Origin: Amanita rubescens
Taxonomy: Eukaryota; Basidiomycota; Agaricomycetes; Agaricales; Amanitaceae
NCBI GenBank assembly: GCA_015039365.1
Contig: WION01000042.1
Span: 219,073-283,072, forward strand
DNA length: 64,000 nucleotides
Direction of reading: 5' to 3'
The stretch's first letter is position 1. Each line of letters begins with the position of its first letter. The notes beneath the pieces were generated by a model. That model saw only the letters and a program-made list of their open reading frames with translations, ran no database searches and had not been told where the DNA came from. Positions 22,845-32,548 of this stretch are shown here, piece by piece. The position numbers were made by a program, and so were the translations under genes.

Positions 22845-23847
22845 CACTCGACCGCTACGATGTCAGCATCCGAGAATATCTCACCTTCTGCGATAGCGAG
22901 CAGGTTCCAGAGGCAGACAGACTCCCTGCAAGCGAGATGCTACTAGCGCTATTCGCAGCCTCCCTGGTGGGCCGTATAGCTGGTGCGACCATTAGCGCGA
23001 AAGTCAGTGCCGTAAAGGCCTGGCACATCCAACACAACCAGCCTTGGCGTGGAAATATCCTACTGCAGCACGTCCTGAAAGGCGCAGCTAACGCAACCCC
23101 AGAGACATCAAAACAAGATCGCCGACAGCCGATAACCATCGACATGCTCAAAGAACTATTCAATGATTTGGACCTAGCGGGACACCTAGATACGGCTGTC
23201 TTTGCCGTCGCTACCATGGCATTTTACGGTCAACTCCGCTTGGGTGAGATTTGCAGTGACCGAGAGGTCTACAATACTTTCAATTGCAAAACTCTACCTA
23301 ATTTCTCACATCTTAAACCACCCCATACACCTGCAGGCTCTCGGATGATGCGTATCCCTTGGACCAAGGTAAAACGCGCTGCTGGGGAGGATGTGGCTAT
23401 ATGCCGTCAACGAGATACCACAGACCCTATTGCCGCACTAGACAGACACTTACAAATCAACATGATTAACGACCCAACCACGGCCGTAGCTAGCTACCTA
23501 ACAGCGAATGGCACCCGGAAACTTTTAACAGTCTCAAAATTTATGAAGCGATGCAATGAAATTTGGCACGCACATAACCGTCCCCGCTATACCGGACACT
23601 GCTTTCGAATCGGCGGCACCACTCATTATCTGTTGCAAGGTATTAACCCGGACGTCGTTCGCCTCATGGGTCGATGGTCATCCGACGCTTTCATACGCTA
23701 TTGGCGCCAACTCGACGTAGTCGCTACAGTTCACACGGAAAACCTCCACATCACACGCCGCAATACACACCGCTCTTCAGCGAGCTAGATTCATGGGTGA
23801 GTCTGACTACGTGCCTCGTCGACGCGCTCGCCGGCGAGCTATGATTT

Positions 23848-24091
23848 GGGGGGTCTCCTCACCCTCGATTCATAGAATCCTAGCAAGCATTTGCTGACTG
23901 TTGGATGGTATCACAGACTGACCACCAGCAATCACTGATTGCAGGGTCTCTCGCCCACCTTGGGGCGATCGTTGAGCGTAATGGATTTCCTCATATGCAT
24001 TCTCAGATATACAAGGACAGGACACATACTTAGATATACAGTGGATACCTCTCTATGTACCCCTTCTCGCATGTACCGAAGGAAACGAAAT
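23848..24091 (+). repeat. B1 terminal repeat of the tyrosine-recombinase element
   Basis: A 244-bp sequence from GGGGGGTCTCCTCACC to GGAAACGAAAT that appears identical to 24323-24566. It lies 60 bp after the recombinase stop, the place where Ngaro/PAT elements carry B1. Confidence 0.8.
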
Positions 24092-24322
24092 GGCAGCTTC
24101 CCGAATAGGAAAGAGGGAAGCGTGTTTTCGTGACGAGGTGACGCGAGAGTTAATCTCGCGCTTCTTCCTCTCGAACGGTCACCTCGTCGCAACCTCAGAT
24201 TCTAGAATCCCTCATCCCTGACTTGCAATCGCAAAACGCACCCACCACTCCCTCCCTGGTTTGTCGCATTTCAGCAATTCTCATACTGTTCCATGAAGCA
24301 CAATCATCGTTCCCGAGTCGAG
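24092..24322 (+). repeat. A2 segment between B1 and B2, with nested inverted repeat
   Basis: 231 bp separating the two B repeats; by the split-repeat model it should match the left terminus (A1), which is missing. It holds a two-level inverted repeat: outer arms GACGAGGTGA/TCACCTCGTC at 24132-24141 and 24179-24188, inner arms CGCGAGA/TCTCGCG at 24142-24148 and 24154-24160. Confidence 0.65.
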
Positions 24323-24566
24323 GGGGGGTCTCCTCACCCTCGATTCATAGAATCCTAGCAAGCATTTGCTGACTGTTGGATGGTATCACAGACTGACCAC
24401 CAGCAATCACTGATTGCAGGGTCTCTCGCCCACCTTGGGGCGATCGTTGAGCGTAATGGATTTCCTCATATGCATTCTCAGATATACAAGGACAGGACAC
24501 ATACTTAGATATACAGTGGATACCTCTCTATGTACCCCTTCTCGCATGTACCGAAGGAAACGAAAT
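24323..24566 (+). repeat. B2 terminal repeat; right end of the tyrosine-recombinase element
   Basis: Second copy of the 244-bp repeat. Sequence right of it reads into a hAT transposase remnant. Confidence 0.8.
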
Positions 24567-24644
24567 CAGCCTCTTGAAAGTCCTACGGATCGAGTATGAA
24601 GGTGTCTATCAGCGAGAGGCAAGATCAATCCTCGTCTAGTTGGA

Positions 24645-25263
24645 ATCAGCCTGATGGATGCAATATCTACTCTGCAATCTCAGTTCAAGGCTTACGTTCG
24701 AAAGGATTACCCCTTCGATAAGGCGCTCCACCGTCATGAGCCACCGTTGACCTGGTGGCACAACTTAGAACGCAACGAAGATGCTAGAGTGTTGGCGGTA
24801 CGTGACTACTACATGGTTGTGATCTCGTGCTGATTAACTTGTCATAAGGCCATTTTTCTGCCGTCCCTGTTTCAATGGTTGAGGAGCGTGCGATGTCGAC
24901 CGTGAAATGGATGAACACTGCGCGACGGAATCTCCAGGAGGCTTCCACCATATCGGATCAGCTTATCATTCGAAATTTCGTTCAAATGCTCGACAATGGA
25001 CGTCTAAAACCGCCCAAGCCTACTACGGATCATCCTTCGAAGCCGATCACAACCAACTTAAAGTCAAAGATGACGTCAAGTACTAGTAGTAGTAGGCTGA
25101 AGAGGGTAGCAGCTCTGAGTCAATCGAAGACTTGGTGGCCCCATTTCTTACTGGAAGAAATCTTGACATTGATCGTTACTTGGATATTCTTGCGGATGGC
25201 CCGCTGTCTAATCTTACGAGGATGGCTGATGAGGACATAGCCCACCCGGAGAAGCCCTCAACT
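24645..25263 (+). pseudogene. hAT transposase, C-terminal remnant
   Basis: Matches the dimerisation region of fungal hAT transposases: LQSQFKAYVRKDYPF, LTWWHNLERN, then after a likely 49-bp intron MVEERAMSTVKWMN and NLQEASTISDQLIIRNFVQM, and in another frame SIEDLVAPFLTG and DIDRYLDILADGPLSN. The RNase-H-like catalytic core is absent. A frameshift lies near 24990, and an expanded TAG trinucleotide run near 25080-25095 puts four stops in the C-terminal frame. The tyrosine-recombinase element sits immediately left, possibly inserted into or next to this relic. Confidence 0.7.
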
Positions 25264-25540
25264 TGAAGGAAGAGCAATGCTGTTGCATTGATGCCTGATG
25301 ATGATGCATGGACGACTTGGAAGTAAACTACGTATATAGCACATTGCTATGATGAAGCCAAATGCTAATTCGCAGCGAATTAGAGACTCACAATGCGAAA
25401 TTGACTCTGATTCGCATGTTAATTTGCATTGAGCGAGTTTGCTAATTTGCACTGTGAATCTGATGCGAATTTGGTCAGCTGGAGCCCATGCGAGTTTCAC
25501 AGGTGTGAATTAGACAGCCGGACCAAATTCACCGCACACT
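25264..25540. other. AT-rich spacer with recurring GCGAATT words
   Basis: No gene. Words of the type TTCGCAT, GCGAATT and AATTTGCA recur about ten times between 25365 and 25500 in both orientations, like a decayed simple or foldback repeat. The segmental duplication starts at 25541. Confidence 0.5.
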
Positions 25541-25582
25541 AGCGCGAGGGCAGAGATAAGGCCAAAATAGCAAAACCCAACA

Positions 25583-26886
25583 ATGACCTGCCTGCCCGAC
25601 GATGAATTCGGTGGGCTTGCTGTGGATGACGAGAGCGACATCGAGGCAAAAGCGTTGATCACCAACCCGCCTCTCGTTGTTGGTCTCAAGAAGCCCAAAA
25701 AGTTATATGTTAAGTCAAGTTTTTTGTCTTCTACCCCCTCTACTGACGAGATGCAGGCGAATGTCAAAATTGAACCGAACACCACCGTTGAGCCTGGCAA
25801 AAGTACACTCAAGTCTCCCCGCAACGGAGCAGAGACTCAGATTGGCTGCTCGAACACCTTCCCGCTGGTACCAGTGGAAGATACACAAACGATCTCGTTC
25901 CCCGCACCCGTAAAGCTATTGGATCCACTATGGAAGATCCTTGGGATCCTCTCCCAGCGTCGGAACTCCAAGTCATCGTTAACGAAGTGTTTGGTAAGGG
26001 AAAATACGATGTTGAAACGGACCCATCTTTTTGGTTTGGTACGTTATTCATGAATCATTTGTCGAATAGCTAACTACTGTTATGTTTTTAGACGAAATCC
26101 CGTCCTCACGGCTGGCGAAACGGGTTTGCGAAAGAGGCGATGGACGCGGTGAACGATCTCATTGATAACTACAAGGAGGATCTCGAATCGAAGGAACCTG
26201 AGGAGCATGGCGCAACTACCGAGGAAGAGCCCGAATTAACTACCCAGGAGGAAATTGCCGCGATGATCAATGCGTACTTGAACTATCAAGAGGTTCAACC
26301 TGGTAAGAGCGAATACCAGATGCATACCTATTTTATGCCGGGTGGTCAGAAGGTGGGTGAGCATCGTGTTACTTTGAATAGCATAACGGACGATTATCAA
26401 GGGACTATTCGAGAATCCCTTAATCCTGAGAACGCTCGGCCTGGCTCACCTCCAAGCGCTCAACGCAATTGGGATCGATGAGTTCACTTCCACGCCGAAT
26501 CCCATTGGGGCAATGATCTTATCAAGCCACCTCCAATCTCACATGAATTGTTTTCGCAGGTACAACGCGCCCTGGAATGTTTCAAGGTGGGCGATAAACC
26601 GGATAAAAAAGCGAAACTTCCAGCATTCTCGAGTGCCGTCTACGGTGACAAACGCGTGCGAGACATTAAAACTCACAAATCCATCAAGATCCGCACCGCG
26701 ACGTGGCTTGTCGGCACCCTCAAAGACTTTAAGGATGACGAGTGGAATCGAATTTTGTCAAGCGCGCGCACTTATTTGCCCAACGAAAAAAGGAAGTCAA
26801 GCTCGAGTTCAACGTCGTCGTCGGTACCCACACTCGCCGAGTCCGAGGAGGAAGACGATTCAATCGCAAAATTTGTTATCCCTTGA
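25583..26886 (+). pseudogene. unknown basidiomycete gene, copy A, with frameshift
   Basis: Read together with copy B, this is a spliced gene for a mostly acidic protein: ELQVIVNEVFGKG, then FWFG joined through a 53-bp intron (GTACGT...TTTTAG near 26040-26092) to KSRPHGWRN and FAKEAMDAVNDLIDN, later LFSQVQRALECFKVG, TWLVGTLKDFKDDEW and a Ser-rich tail ending at 26886. The layout resembles hypothetical mushroom proteins of the DUF6532 type, but I cannot confirm that. Copy A has about 5 extra bases near 25835 (GAGACTCAGATTGG against GAGAATTGG in B) that shift the frame. Both copies have a TGA after NWDR (26479-26481 here), which suggests a missed intron or an old stop. Confidence 0.45.
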
Positions 26887-27449
26887 ACTTAACTTGTTTG
26901 CCTACATTTCCCCATCTGCCTACTAGTATTAACTGATTTACGTGCTGTAGAACCTCTCATTGCTCTTTCAAGACTCGTCAATACTGTCATCGCATTATAT
27001 CCGATGTTTTTGCCTGTGCTCGTAATCGCTTTCAAGTCTCATTATCATCGCCTCGTTCCCAAAGTTGTTACATCAAGCTTTCGCCACATCAGTTCGTTTA
27101 CAAAACACGTAATTTGTTCATACACTCGCTATCAACTACTCCCCGGCATCACTAGCACATTTCCATCCCGCACGTCACTTGTATCATCACCATATTGCTT
27201 GGTAGCTATTCCATACTATTTCTATTTGCATTAGTGTCATGTTTCACGTTATTGCACGAAATAAATGTTGTCATGGTTATGTTCTATTTTTAAATGGTGT
27301 GAGCACGAAAGCAACCAGAACAACCTCTCGAGATGGCAGGAAAGCTATCTCGCACGTAGACTACATTCTACGTACCGCCTCGTGAGTCGTGCCTCGGCTC
27401 TCCTAGAATTACCATCAACTTCGCTATCGGATGAAGCGAGTTGCAGACC
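26887..27449. other. intergenic stretch (also 56775-57321 in copy B)
   Basis: 3' flanks of the converging unknown gene and HNH gene. CT-rich, with no ORF worth calling; AATAAA occurs near 27260 (AAATAAATG). Confidence 0.5.
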
Positions 27450-28770
27450 TCAATGAGTAGAGACTTTAGAGCTCCATGCTGCGATGGCCCGATTGCGCTC
27501 TTCATCCTCCAAACGCTGTCGCTCTCTAGCCTCAGCGAGCTCAATGAGATAAGAGGGGTAAGGTGGGTTTGCGATGTTTCTTTCATCGTCAAAGTCAAAG
27601 TCACTCTCTTCGTCTTCTTCTTCCTCTCTCGTACGGAATGGCAAGGAGAAATGCCGTATATTCTCGAATTCTCGATAATTAGGGGTAGCGAATCGTGTGA
27701 GGACACATTGGAGGTAATTCCAGTTGAAAATGCCAATTGGAGGGTTATTAGTGGGGAGGGTGATCAGGTGACCATGTAAAGGTGCGCCATTGCCAAGGGC
27801 TAATGGAAAGCCGAACAAATTCAGAGGTTCACCCTCGGAAAAATCATGGACAACATATTGGTCCTGTCATCTAGATATTAATGTGATGAAGATCAAATGA
27901 AGGGGGACTTACAGGTCCAGAATGCCAAAATCCTAACTCGTAAAAGTCCACCATCGAGTCCATATGCTTAACGAGGAGGACTCCAAGCCTAGGATCAAAT
28001 CTGGTCACACCAGAAGCATCCAAACCAGTGAAGCGTTGGACCACAGATCTGATAGCAACATCACCAAGGCGCTTTGGAATCAAATGAGATGCGGTGACCG
28101 CTCGAAAGCGTGGATGTCCCGTAATAATGCACCGAGTGTCACGCGCACGTATCGCGTCGCGAAATGCATCAGCATGTGGTTGCGAAGTGTTTGTTGTGAC
28201 GGAGTGCGATTGACGAGCACTCATTTTGGAGAGTGTGATAGGTGCATTATTGTTTGGGCGAAATTCATATATCGTCGGCCTCAACGGCTCCCCTTGCTGC
28301 ACCTGCCTCCACTGCGCTGGAACCATATCCATATTTATCCACAATTGGACTGTATCCTCCGTGATATCCCCCGTGAATGTAAACAAATGGCTGTTTCCGA
28401 GCGGCTCAAACATGAGCCTTGCCACCCGAATAAGCCAATCGACCCTTTCGCCTGCGAACGGACGCAGATCCTCAATGTCTTGTATGATCACGAACAGATG
28501 GCCCCCTATGCCCGGAGGTGGTGGTAAAGGCTCAGGGTCAGGTTGATCTGCCGTTGGAGCAGGGAGTTGATTTAGAAACTCCCTACTAACTCGGAGGTAT
28601 AACCGTTGAGGTGCAGGTGCGGGAGGAGTCGAGGGAGTCGGAGGTTGAGGGTCGGGTTTCTTGGCATGTGAGTGGCTGGGTTTCCTACCTTTGGATGGTT
28701 TACCAGATTTTTTAGAGGTAGTAGGTCTTTGAACTGCAATGCGGGATGAACGCCTCAGAGGTTCGGACAT
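27450..28770 (-). CDS. HNH-nuclease-like protein, copy A
   Basis: Exons 28770-27913 and 27863-27450, with a 49-bp intron, give 423 residues. A basic Pro-rich N-terminus (to about residue 60) precedes a globular region. Near residues 205-285 lies an HNH_2-type core: RDTRCIITGHPRF, AVTASHLIP and DPRLGVLL followed by the DSMVDFYELGFW end. The C-terminal exon ends in an acidic and then an alpha-helical segment. The central Asn of the HNH triad appears replaced by Asp, so nuclease activity is uncertain. The start is 18 bp from the beginning of homology to the Crinkler 5' region on the opposite strand, so the two are head to head. It differs from copy B at about seven bases, six of them clustered at 27964-28013, changing the active-site-proximal LLVKHMD. 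Confidence 0.75.
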
Positions 28771-28787
28771 ACTGCCAGGATGTATTC

Positions 28788-29695
28788 GAGAGGAGTCACG
28801 GGGGTCACACGGTCACAAATCTTGACAGGCTTATCGAAGACGAATATAGCGTCTTTCGAATTAACGCGGGGCTCGATGACGTGGTTGATGACTTGAAGAT
28901 ACAAAGCAAGGCAACACTCGGTACCTTAAAGGATGTTGATCCTTACACTCTAGAATTGTTGGACGGACATCTCGACTCAATCCAACCCGAGGACAAACTT
29001 AAAAAGTTCAGGGTGAATCTGCCCATCGCCCAATTCTTCTCATTCACGATCTCGGCAAGCATACACATCAGGAACGAATCAAAGAGTTGTTTGAGCGCGG
29101 TATAAATGATTCATGTGATACAGCGTTCGTGGTGCTGGGATAATTGTGAAAATGATTAATTCTGATCTTGCTCTTTCTAGCCATCTATTTAGCGTCTCTG
29201 GCTCGGGTAAAACACGGCTTTCGCTTGATGGTCTTTGCTCTCATTGGGACCTTTATATTTCGTGCAGGAGTATGATAGGAATGGCATCTGGATCCAATGA
29301 CTTCACGGAAGCGACTGAAGTGTTGCAATCTATGAGTACTTGGCCCTTGCCAGTAACGGTCCTGTTGTTCACCGCGCCTTTGAAATGTTATTGTGTGCGC
29401 GTGTCTTTATCGAAGCAACTTGTGCAACGCTTCCTGTTAACACGGATGTCACGGTGGCTCGACGGCGATGGGACTTTGCTCAAGTTTTGCCTCCCCATCT
29501 AGAGCATGACGATAAAGACCTCTTTGTCAAAGCACTTCGGAGCATTCGGCGTGCTACGACTGATATTATGCGTGATATCACTCGCTCTTCATTGAGGATT
29601 CAGGAACGTCAAGAAATATCTGTTTTCTATGGAAAGTGATACACGTCTATCTGTCGTGATCGATGAGGCACAGGTGGCTGCCAATATCTAAACTT
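28788..29695 (+). pseudogene. Crinkler (CRN) gene remnant, copy A
   Basis: Homologous to the longer gene at 46.6-49.8 kb. It retains part of the ubiquitin-like N-terminal domain (LIEDEYSVFR, VDPYTLEL), then jumps by an internal deletion of about 0.8 kb to the segment before the NTPase, the P-loop SVSGSGKTRLSL and the Walker B stretch VVIDEAQVAA. The normal start codon region is deleted (about 35 bp) and everything after Walker B is missing. It is scattered over several frames, so no intact product is expected. Confidence 0.7.
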
Positions 29696-29949
29696 CTTTC
29701 GCTCTGCGTCGAGGACTGAACGGTGTCGTTCTAATTGCCCGGCTGTCTCTTGTTGGCTTCTTGAATCTTGATTTGACCGATGTGTCACTCCAACGGGATG
29801 TTAGAGTCTAGAGATGACTCGCTCACTTTCTTACAATGCCAGGAGATTGAACATGGCAACCATGTTTTATATAAAGTAGTACATCCCTGGTACGTATTTC
29901 TACACTCCCTGCATCTCCCAGCGCCAACCGTCGTATGGTATGGATAGCA

Positions 29950-30781
29950 TTACAATACCGTACAGTGGCGTGTCTGACCTCCGGTTGTGATGCACCTGAT
30001 AAGGGCATTGGCGAAATCATGGCAGTTGTTCGTGAGAATATTGTAGCTGCGGGTGCTCATCTGACTGATCAACCGTACAGCTTCATGGAGGGGATTATTT
30101 AGTAGAGCCTTCTCATTATTTACAAGTGCGAACTCACCGGCAGCATGAATTTGCTGGTCAGTCCACGTAGTCGTACCCTGGAGTTGAGGCACATGCCAAC
30201 CGACCATGGGTGCGCTGCCAACCCTCAACCTAATTCCTTGCCCTTGGACACTCTGACTGGTGCTGGCCTCATTTTGAACTTCGCGGTTGAAGACTAACTC
30301 GTAATAACGGTTGCCAACCACGACTGCCCAGTGTCCGAATACTGCGGGGGAATCCACAGCCCTGTTGCGCCCACTAGTACTACTCCCGGAAAACGCACGA
30401 GAAGTAAGATAAACTGGGCGGGCAGGACTAGGGCCGCTAGGTTTAGTAACTGATCATTTGAATAAACACCGAGAAACCCACGCCGCATTCTCAGTCCCCG
30501 GATGTTCATGTGTCGTTGAAGAGTGTGGTTGCACTGAAGAATGTTGATGCTGAGGTGGCACTGCTGGTACTACATGATGTTCCTTTTAAAAATAGACATT
30601 AAGCACGTCGTGATTTTCAGAGAGAACTACTGACATCGGCACGTGGTTGAAGTTGAAATAACGGTGCTTGACTGCGTTGTTCAATATCGAGGAACGTTCC
30701 GGGGGTTCCATAAGGTGCTGCATAAGTTGACAAGCTGGAGACCAGAACGAGGACAACAGAGACGAAGACTGAAAGATGCAT
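29950..30781 (-). pseudogene. secreted protein with H...NC motif, copy A, one-base frameshift
   Basis: Same exon plan as the intact copy B: 30781-30635, 30583-30482, 30427-30138, 30080-29950. It encodes a signal peptide (MHLSVFVSVVLVLVSS) and a C-terminal domain with GHWAVVVG and TNNCHDFA. Exon 2 has one extra A near 30540 (GAAGAAATG against GAAGAATG in copy B), so the joined exons are out of frame. It also lacks 15 bp in exon 1, in frame. The function is discussed under copy B. Confidence 0.6.
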
Positions 30782-31538
30782 TATGTTAGAATTAGTTTGT
30801 GTGGGGATACGGGACCAGCCCTGTCTATTGTGGATACAATGTCAGAGTGGAGGACTCATGATAGGAGACGGGGTTTCTTACATGAGGATAAATGTTAGGA
30901 TGCACGGCACAGCGAGATAGTGAGGAACCACGTCTGCTTTTATAGCTGAGGTGACTGATAGGGATCATGAACCTTCTGGTATAGCTCTCCTTGCCAGCGC
31001 TCTGAAAATAGATTTATATATACACCGCAAAGCTGTTCTCATGCTATGGTGTATTGCCAATATAATATGTGAACTTATTAGCAGTAAATTGGACATTACG
31101 TGTGAAGCGTTCAGGAAGAATTTTGTCCGATCAGCGTCAAGGATCTAATCATCTGGGGACATCGTTCATTACCGCGTTACCCTACGGCCAACGGGCGCCA
31201 TATACAAAGACGAGCTGACGCTACAGTGCTGGCATGACTGACGGCGTACGCATGAAATTGCACCAAGGGCACAGACTTTGAGACTTGCAATATACTTTGG
31301 AGTTTCCAAGTCATTTGGCGGGTGGTTCGCAACCTCATTGACTAATACCACCACTTTGAACGTATGACCGACAGGCCAAGTGTGGCGTGTTTGACCAGGA
31401 TTGATGATGGCGAGTTCTCACGCGTCCACGAATGTTATTGGACTTGCCTTTTTTGGCGCCAGGATGGCTCGGCCCCCGACGTGCCTGCGCGGCCAAGCCA
31501 TCTGATGCAGAATTGTATGTGACACAGGCCAGAAGAAT
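30782..31538. other. 5' flank of the H...NC gene and intergenic DNA (copy A)
   Basis: No gene on either strand that I can support. In copy B the same stretch (60696-61635) leads into a short Cys-containing ORF that the Harbinger insertion interrupts here. Confidence 0.45.
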
Positions 31539-32055
31539 GGATGACTTCCCGTAAGAATCTGAGGCGTCTGAGGTCCTCAGATTTTTTCAATCTCCGACTC
31601 AGGAACGCTCGCGCGGGACGACGGTGCTCCCGTAACCATCAGATCCCAAAACACCCTAACGGCCTCAGCAGCACCAGATGCCCCCGATGTCTCCGATCCG
31701 TCGTTAGCAGCAGCTAGGCTGCCGGCCAGGCGTAGCGGTAAGCCACTTTTTCATGCTGATCTCACTCGATAATGACGATTCAGAAGCCGTCGCATGCCAG
31801 GCCACCCTCGCAATCCTCCTCATAGGAGTCATCATGTCACGCTCTGCTCAAAATGAACGGCGCCGTCTACACCGCCTATATCTCTGCAGATCCCAGCTGC
31901 TGCCTGATCCCCGTGGTGCAACTCCATGGCAAGTCCTGTGGAGTAGCCAGGATGATCGTGCATTCATCACGACCATGGGCTTCGACGTCAAGACATTCCG
32001 CATACTTTTGGAGGGGCCTGGTCATTTTGCAGACCAATGGGATTCGACACCTATT

Positions 32056-32508
32056 TGTTACGAACTCGTTAATCTCAACCTAAGTTGCAGCGGCAACTCT
32101 AGTCACGATTACAAGTCTTAAGTCAAACCGTTAAGATTATAAGTTCAATACTAAGTCAAGACGTTGACTTAGGATCTGAGGACGATTGTGGTAGATGAGT
32201 TAAGAGTATGTTTATATTGCCAGACGACAATAAACAGCTAAGTCGAACTTAGGGTTCGACTCTAGAATACATGAGGTACTTATACTGGTAAGTACAAAGA
32301 GACGTACTAATTAGTGAATAATGGTAAGTACGGAAGTAAGTATAAGGACGGCGTCATATGTGGAACAAGGGATGGTATAAGTAAAGAAAACGAGTTTGTC
32401 CGTATGAATCGAGCATAAGGGAGACGACAAGTAAAGTAGGCATAAAGAAATAAACATGTCCGACGTATCATGTAAGCATAATGCGGGAGTCCGTACCGTG
32501 TTGTAACA
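32056..32508 (-). repeat. chromovirus 3' LTR (element orientation)
   Basis: Same 453 bp as the other LTR with no difference that I could find, consistent with very recent insertion. Confidence 0.95.
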
Positions 32509-32511
32509 CTA

Positions 32512-32522
32512 GCTCTCCCCTA
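32512..32522 (-). promoter_or_regulatory. chromovirus polypurine tract
   Basis: On the minus strand GTAGGGGAGAGCTAG lies just before the 3' LTR, the expected plus-strand primer site. Confidence 0.5.
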
Positions 32523-32548
32523 CGTTGTTGACCGCAACAACAAGCCGT

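Larger units (their letters stand above)
14384..23788 (+). pseudogene. tyrosine recombinase (integrase), interrupted by copia insertion
   Basis: Phage-integrase-fold recombinase that would insert the element DNA. It reads from ATG 14384 to 14704, is broken by the copia element, and resumes in the same frame at 22850-23788 (about 419 residues without the insert). Catalytic signatures are visible in the second part: Arg in GQLRLGEI, the His-x-x-Arg box in GHCFRIGGTTH, Gly-Arg-Trp in MGRWSSDAF, and the nucleophile Tyr in FIRYWRQ. The first part is Pro/Ser-rich. The junction frame is exact once one copy of the CACTC target duplication is removed, so the break is recent and the gene was otherwise open. 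Transcripts would need to read through or excise 8.1 kb, so it is almost certainly inactive here. Confidence 0.85.
12000..24566 (+). mobile_element. tyrosine-recombinase retroelement (Ngaro/PAT-like), split by a copia element
   Basis: Gene order gag remnant, RT-RNase H, tyrosine recombinase, then a B1-A2-B2 block matches retroelements that integrate with a tyrosine recombinase instead of a DDE integrase. Split direct repeats point to the Ngaro/PAT branch rather than DIRS1. The recombinase ORF is interrupted at 14704 by the copia insertion and resumes in frame at 22850. The left terminal repeat is missing and the left coordinate is approximate. The right end abuts a hAT transposase remnant. 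Confidence 0.75.
25541..31538. repeat. segmental duplication copy A, left part
   Basis: Collinear with 55434-61635, starting from the shared AGCGCGAGGGCAGAGATAAGG. It includes the unknown gene, HNH gene, Crinkler fragment and H...NC gene. It is cut by the Harbinger insertion at 31539 and continues at 43366. Confidence 0.9.

Noticed and set aside
22808..22849. N-terminus of the recombinase ORF starting at 22808
   Set aside because: These codons are copia LTR sequence; the real N-terminal part lies at 14384-14704.
24645..25240. New host gene downstream of the tyrosine-recombinase element
   Set aside because: Motifs match the hAT dimerisation domain, with frameshift and stop-rich TAG repeat, so it is a transposase relic.
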